A stretch of 64,000 bases of DNA, taken from the NCBI RefSeq assembly GCF_030867145.1, contig NC_134426.1:3596001-3660000 (forward strand), written 5' to 3'. The DNA comes from Opisthocomus hoazin (lineage: Eukaryota; Chordata; Aves; Opisthocomiformes; Opisthocomidae). Each line of letters starts with the position of its first letter. Positions within the stretch are counted from its first letter, which is position 1. Shown here piece after piece: positions 58,693-64,000 of this stretch. A program made the position numbers and the translations under genes. A model generated the notes under the pieces. It had not been told where the DNA came from. It worked only from the letters and a program-made list of their open reading frames with translations, and did no database searches.

Positions 58693-60299
58693 ATCCTGCC
58701 TGTTAAACAGTATATTGAATATCTCTAATTTTTCATATATTTTCAGCTGTCTTGACTATTTCCAAAGTAATTTTTTAAAGATGCAAGCTGCCTAGACAAA
58801 GGCCCTTTGCATCATTGTCCAGTTTTCTCCTCCCTTTACTCTTTGTTCATTCAGATTCCTGTCACCTATCGAACTGCTCTTTTGACATCAGGGAGTTAAA
58901 GGTTTGCTTCCCTTTCAGTAGTCTAATCGTCTCCTTAGCCAACTCTTTAACTATGTTTGTAACTATTTTTTTTCCTCTACCTAGCTACAATATTTCTCAT
59001 AATTTATGCCTTAAAAGAAGGCAGCCTCATTAGAGGTAGATTGTAATTACTGTATGTTTGCACAGTGTGTTTTATTTATGGAACTTGTTTGTGCTTTAAT
59101 TACTCCTTTCTTACAAATAGGAAAACTCCTTCTGTGCCTGTGTGCAGGGAGCTCTCTGTGGAGAGGAGGTGGGAGACGGTGCAATGGAGCTGTAACATCC
59201 AGCTGCAGAGATCAGTGGAGAAGTCTGATGCAAGGAACAGTGACACAAGTCCCAGGTGGCCGATGAGAGAAATGTTGAGGTTGGGGAGGTGAGGAGCAAA
59301 GATATCCATAGAGTGTCAGACCAAGAGGGACTGCTTTTCCTACCTGTCCAGCCCTCCTGAGGAGACACCCTGGATCAGGATCACTTTAAGAATGATTCTA
59401 CCACTTCTTCTGTAAGCTGAAAAGCAATTTAAAATATTCCTAAAAATAAAAAAAATATTTTTATTAGGCACAGTATAATATCTTACTCCTTGTCTACACT
59501 ATGAAAATTCTCCAATTAGCTGTACAAGTCTTGAAGAATTGAAGAAATTTACAGGAGCTTGTTAGCTTAGCACTTGCTGCATTTTAATGAGCCCCATGGG
59601 GTATTTGGTGCTGAGTCCGTGAACCTCAGATACTGAGAGGAGATAGAAAAAACTGCTCAAGAAGGCAGAAGGAAAATTCAAAGTACCTGGAAGCATTGAT
59701 TGGCCTCACTGAGGGACATTACTGACAAAGCCTCCCCAGGGCCTCGTTAGAGCAGAGAATTGGAGGCCACGATTGCAGGTAGGCAGAGGCACTGTGCAGG
59801 TGGCTGCAATGCTGAGGAAAGCCTTGGCCTGCTTTATGAAGCAGAAAGGCCAAGGGCTGAGCCCCAGGCCCTGGGAAGGCAGACCCTGTCCCTCACACAT
59901 GGCTCAGGGCTCTTCTTGGGGACAGCTGGATGTGAGGGTGAGCAATGACAAGTGTAAATTCTGTGATACCTCCCAGCCTCCCAAAGAAGATGCGAGGATG
60001 AAACAAAGTCCAGAGCCTCAAAAGTAAATTTCTCCTGGTAGGAGTCGGTGTTAGAGGCAGCTGCCATAGCCAAGGGGACAAAGCCCTCAGTCCTGTTGAA
60101 TCTTTCAGCTCTGCCAGAGTCCTTTGCAATTTGTACTGCAGGCTGTCCTACACTGTCCCATGCCTGCACTTCTTTCCCTTCAGCCTGTAGTCACACATCT
60201 TTACTTCCTACCCAGCGCTCACCCCAGCATTTCCGTACATTAATTGATGTCTCTTCACCCTCACTGACTTTTCCTTGACATTCAAATCTATGGGCTGAT
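58693..60299. other. Copy C spacer, including conserved unidentified segment
   Basis: Aligned with 13905-15480 of A. It includes the well-preserved 59100-59370 segment described under 14290-14575. No gene identified. Confidence 0.4.
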
Positions 60300-60760
60300 C
60301 CAGAGTCCCTCTGGGTGACCTCTTACACAACAAGGATACCCTTTGAGTGAGTCTTCTTTTTCTTCACCTCTAGTCTGCACCTTCCAAACAGCACTTTGTG
60401 AAGGTTTCCTTGCCTTCTCACTACCAAGAAAAGCTCCATCAACTCTGAAACAACCCTTCAGGCAGATGCAGGCTACTACTTCAGTGCCCTCAGCCTCCAC
60501 ACGATTAAAGAAGCCCAGGTCCCTCAGCCTCTCCACACACGCCGTATAACCCATCCTGGCAGATCTCCTCTAGAACCTTCCTGGTTCCTCCTCGTTCTTC
60601 GAGACTGGGGAGCCTCACATGCCTCACAGACACACTGGTCCAGATGCGGCTACACCACTGCTGAGTCAAGGGGGTGATAACTCTCTGATCTCGCTGGCCA
60701 CACTCCTCCTAATGCAGACCTGTATGCTGTTGGCCTTATTCACTTGGAGCATGCATCGCT
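60300..60760 (-). mobile_element. Old CR1 3' fragment, in copy C
   Basis: Counterpart of 15480-16050. Minus-strand text near 60530 reads CVERLRDLGFFNR, the CR1 (Y/C)[11 protein letters not shown] block in mutated form. Confidence 0.6.
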
Positions 60761-61875
60761 CACTCATATGGCATCCTTTGGAACGCCCAGGCTCTGCTCC
60801 TCAGGGTCACTCCTGAGCTGTTCAGGTCCCAGCCTGCCCACAGTATTTTGAGTTATTCTCCCCTACCGAATGACTTGCAACTTCTTGTCAAGCTTCATCA
60901 GGCTTCCACTGCCAAATCTAAAAGTTTCTCAGAGTTCCCCCTGAAGTGAAGCTCTGTTTTGACAGCTTTTGATGTGTGCATACGAGATCTGTGGTGTCTC
61001 TGACAAGACAGCAGCATGAGGAATTGTGGGACACTAATGGTAGAAGAAGGAGGTACCTGTTCAATGGAATTGCTGACCAAGGGAGGAACTGCCATGGTGA
61101 CAAGCTTGGAAATGCCGAATGAAGGTGCAAAGGAAGCCAAACTAGGAACAGGGAGGAAAGGTAAAGAGAGATGGGCTGTTTGCATGGGAGGGTACAAGGA
61201 TGGTCAAGGGGAAGATATCGTGAGTGAGACACAGCTGAAACCAGGACAGTGCCCACCCCTTATTTTATACCATCTACATCACACTCAGATCCCACACTTC
61301 CCCATAAATTACCTCTTCTTTTCCTGTCTTCCTTACCATATGGGCCATCCCTCTAAAATGTGCATTGAGTTCACTTAGCCCATGACATTGTTCTCCATCC
61401 GTCCATAACAATCTTTCAGGCAGGAGAGACAGTGCGTGCTGTTGGATTGTCACCTGCGGCATGTGGGATGACAATGGAAGATTGGCAAGGAGGATTGTCA
61501 ACACACTCAAGTGACTTGCAGCTGGGGTGTCGGAAAACACATGTAGCATACTGAACAATGATTAGTCTTGTGTGCTGAAGAAGTACGACATCTGTGTTTA
61601 GATAACATAGGCCTGTGATTTACTCCAAGGCAATCTGTCGAACATGCTTGAGATTCCTGCCCTGCTGCGGGAAGGATCCAGGCACAGTGGAAAGTTCTGT
61701 CTGAGTGAATCCCTGATATACCAATGTGAAAGAAACAAGTTCAGTAGCTCTCAGTCTTTGTCTAGCAGGGACTGAGCTCTGTGGTGTCTGCACTCCTGCT
61801 TGGCTTCGGTACCTCTGCCCAGGTGCTGTATCAGAGATCCCCTGCTTTGTGAGATAATGAAAATAAATCTACTCT
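60761..61875. other. Unassigned spacer in copy C
   Basis: Aligned with 16051-17090. No gene recognised. It ends at an AATAAATCTACTC motif like A. Confidence 0.35.
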
Positions 61876-62280
61876 TTACATTTCATGTGTGGTTTTGTTG
61901 TTGTTTCTGCATCCTGCCTGTTTTAGCTTACACAGCCCCAAGGACAGACACTGCCCAACCTCTCTGTGTGAGCTGTTCCAGCACTTGGCTGAGCTCCTCA
62001 GGGAAAAAGTTGTCTTTATTTTTTGGTTGAACCTCTCCCATTTCACCTTTCTCCCATTGTCTTTTGTCCTCCTGCCATGCATTGGGATGAAGAGACTGAC
62101 TGCATTCTCCATGACGTCTTCATTGGTACTGGCAGGCTCGGATGAGGTCCCCTTCGGCCTTCCCTTCTCGAGTCTGGACAAGCCCAGCTCCCTCAGCCTC
62201 TCCTCACAGGCAAAGTGGTCCAGTGCCTGGCTGTCCTGAGGGCCCTTTGCTAAGACCACATCAGCTTGCCTTTATCTTTA
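61876..62280 (-). mobile_element. Old CR1 C-terminal fragment, in copy C
   Basis: Counterpart of 17100-17480. Minus-strand text [20 protein letters not shown] near 62220 is the CR1 C-terminal block. The rest is degraded. Confidence 0.65.
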
Positions 62281-64000
62281 ACGTGAGTATCTGAAATCTG
62301 GACAGAATGTTTCACAGAATCCTTTTTCTTGAATCACAGAGTATTTCACAGAATCCTTCCTTCTTCCTTGCTCAGCAGAGGCAATGTACATAAATTCCTT
62401 GTCTGTGCCTGTCCTTGCTGTCACCCCCTGGCAGCTGCTTCATATCTGTGCCCTCTCCTGCATTGTCACAGCCCCACTGCCTCAAGTATGTTCCCATGGC
62501 CCTGCTGCGAGGGCACAGCACAGGACAGGGTGTGTTCAGAGTGGGGAATGCTTACTCTGACATGGTGCCCACAGCATTTCTTAGTGCTTTGTGATCTCAT
62601 GGCCTTCCTGTCAGGCAGCTGCTCCAAGGTCCTGGAGAGGCCATGTCACATATGGGGCTTCACAGACAGCCCTGCTCCAGGGTCTGCCAGGGTCTGGGCC
62701 AAAATACCAGGGTCCGGAAAAGGTCGATGAGAAATGGCCAACGGCGGAGTGGTGACAAAGGCCCTGGGCCAGCTTCCTGGTCTATCCATGCCACCAAGGG
62801 CACAGACCAGACTCCTTCTCCTATACCTACACGTCATCAAGCCCTTCTGTCAGCCATGGCTCTGCACAAAAAACCGCCTGGTGTGAGTCTTCACCGTTCA
62901 CCCTTCTTGAGTTATACACTGATGTTTTTCTCTCCCAGGTATCTCCCAGTCCAGTCCATCTCCCCTCCAAGCTCTCCCACCTCCCCTGCCCTCTTTCCAC
63001 TGACAATGCCCTCTCCCCAGCACAGCCCAGTCTGAGCTGGCCTAACAGCTTTGCCCACCGCAGGGTGCTCTGGGCAGTCGCTCCACAGCCTCAGCCCCTC
63101 TCAAGGGCACAGCAGCTGCTGGGGGACAGAGAGGAGTCAGCCCCAGAGATGAGGGATCATGCATGGCAGAAAGCAAAGGAGGCACCCTGTGTCCCCTGCC
63201 CTCCTCCCCCGGAGATTCTGAGAGCTTTGCAGCCCCTCCATGCCATCCTGTCTCGCCAGACCAGCACAAAAGCCCTGGCTATTCTGGTTCTCAAGAGCTC
63301 TGACTGCTCCAGGCACAGACCAGCCTTCCAAGAGCTGGGGCAGCCAGCAAGGTGTTTCGTTTCCCATTCATTGCTTATACTCTGAGGGTGCATCTCAGAC
63401 ACAAATATTTCTCCAGTTTCATTGATTTCACATAGATACAATAAGATACCCCACATTTACACAAAGCCTCTCGGTCACTGCTGTCCCATCATGTGCTCGG
63501 GCGCAAGAGACACGGCACCCAAAATACCAGCCCCCTTCCTGCAGTAAGCCTGGGTCCTTCGGCAGAGGGGATCTCCCAGTCACTGTGCCAGTCAGGTGCC
63601 TGCTGCTGGCCTGTCACAGACACTGGCAGAGGGGAGCTGAAAAGCACATATCCCCACTATGAGTCAAAGGCTGCCCTGTCAGCAGCTTCAGAGAAAAGTG
63701 ACATTATGGTCCCTTTCTCAGGTGCGTAACTGCAGTTGACAAATGACCTCCAGAGCCAGAAGTGATCTCACAGCCCCCTTCACAGCCTCTGACTTTGTAC
63801 AGGATTGTAAGTTGCTGACATGCAACTGAGCACATGGTACCATAACCAACAATTACCCTCTTTGGGGCCCAGCACCTGAGCAGATAAAATTAAGCCTGTT
63901 TCATTAAATTTATCTAATAGATTCCTTGCTAATGGTTTGAGTGGAGGAATGTTCCTTGGAGGAACTGCTGTATTTGTACTTGTGAATTTTATGTCTCTAC
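62281..64000. other. End of copy C and unassigned DNA
   Basis: To about 63480 the sequence follows copy A (17990-18960) with indels; the CR1 tail at 18556-18648 is absent. The last 520 bases show no gene, RNA gene or repeat that I recognise. Confidence 0.4.

Larger units (their letters stand above)
53220..63480 (+). repeat. Segmental copy C, direct relative to A
   Basis: Aligns with 11330-18960, interrupted by two CR1 insertions (53296-56290 and 58525-58692) that A lacks, and missing the 17490-17990 part of A. It ends in a segment (about 63410-63480) equivalent to the 3' flank of the receptor pseudogene at 19041. No receptor follows it in the remaining 500 bases. Confidence 0.85.

Overview
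The window is vertebrate nuclear DNA and almost certainly avian. It has no operons and no long multi-exon host gene. It carries many CR1 LINE fragments, several ending in the 8-bp 3' repeats (ATTCTGTG- or ATTCTATG-type) typical of birds. Its only recognisable protein-coding genes are single-exon olfactory receptors of the bird-expanded OR14-like (gamma-c) type, whose N-termini read MSN(S/G)SS.

Layout. 0-4.4 kb: CR1 fragments and three LTRs. 4.4-8.9 kb: OR unit U1 with an intact receptor (7578-8513). 10.2-10.8 kb: an LTR. About 11-19 kb: segmental copy 'A', dense in old CR1 and LTR relics. 19.0-20.0 kb: a minus-strand receptor pseudogene with an open frame but no start codon and several lost core residues. 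21.6-22.8 kb: a second copy of the 1.05-2.28 kb block, including its solo LTR. 23.7-25.2 kb: CR1. 25.5-30.4 kb: OR unit U2, whose receptor is intact except that CTG stands where its paralogues have ATG. 30.9-37.1 kb: CR1 relics and unassigned DNA. 37.5-41.25 kb: OR unit U3 with an intact receptor (40283-41248). 41.6-42.4 kb: a wrecked receptor of a different OR family. 42.7-45.65 kb: CR1 pieces, a degenerate telomere-like tract, an LTR and a ~65-bp minisatellite. 45.7-51.9 kb: copy 'B', inverted. 53.2-63.5 kb: copy 'C', in the same orientation as A and interrupted by the best-preserved CR1 of the window (about 3 kb).

The locus reads as a birth-and-death receptor cluster. OR units have duplicated together with about 3 kb of 5' flank. 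Repeat-rich spacers have duplicated separately, in direct (A, C) and inverted (B) orientation. Receptors sit at every stage of decay: two probably functional, one start-codon variant, one decayed but still open, one multiply frameshifted. I found no new enzymatic or defence system. The most unusual things are structural: the B/C inverted pair, a 22-23-bp templated inverted insertion seen only in copy B, a telomere-like tract beside a minisatellite at the edge of B, and the start-codon and splice-site variation among paralogous receptors.

Repeat boundaries were placed by eye and are good to a few bases only where termini are stated; elsewhere allow 20-100 bases.
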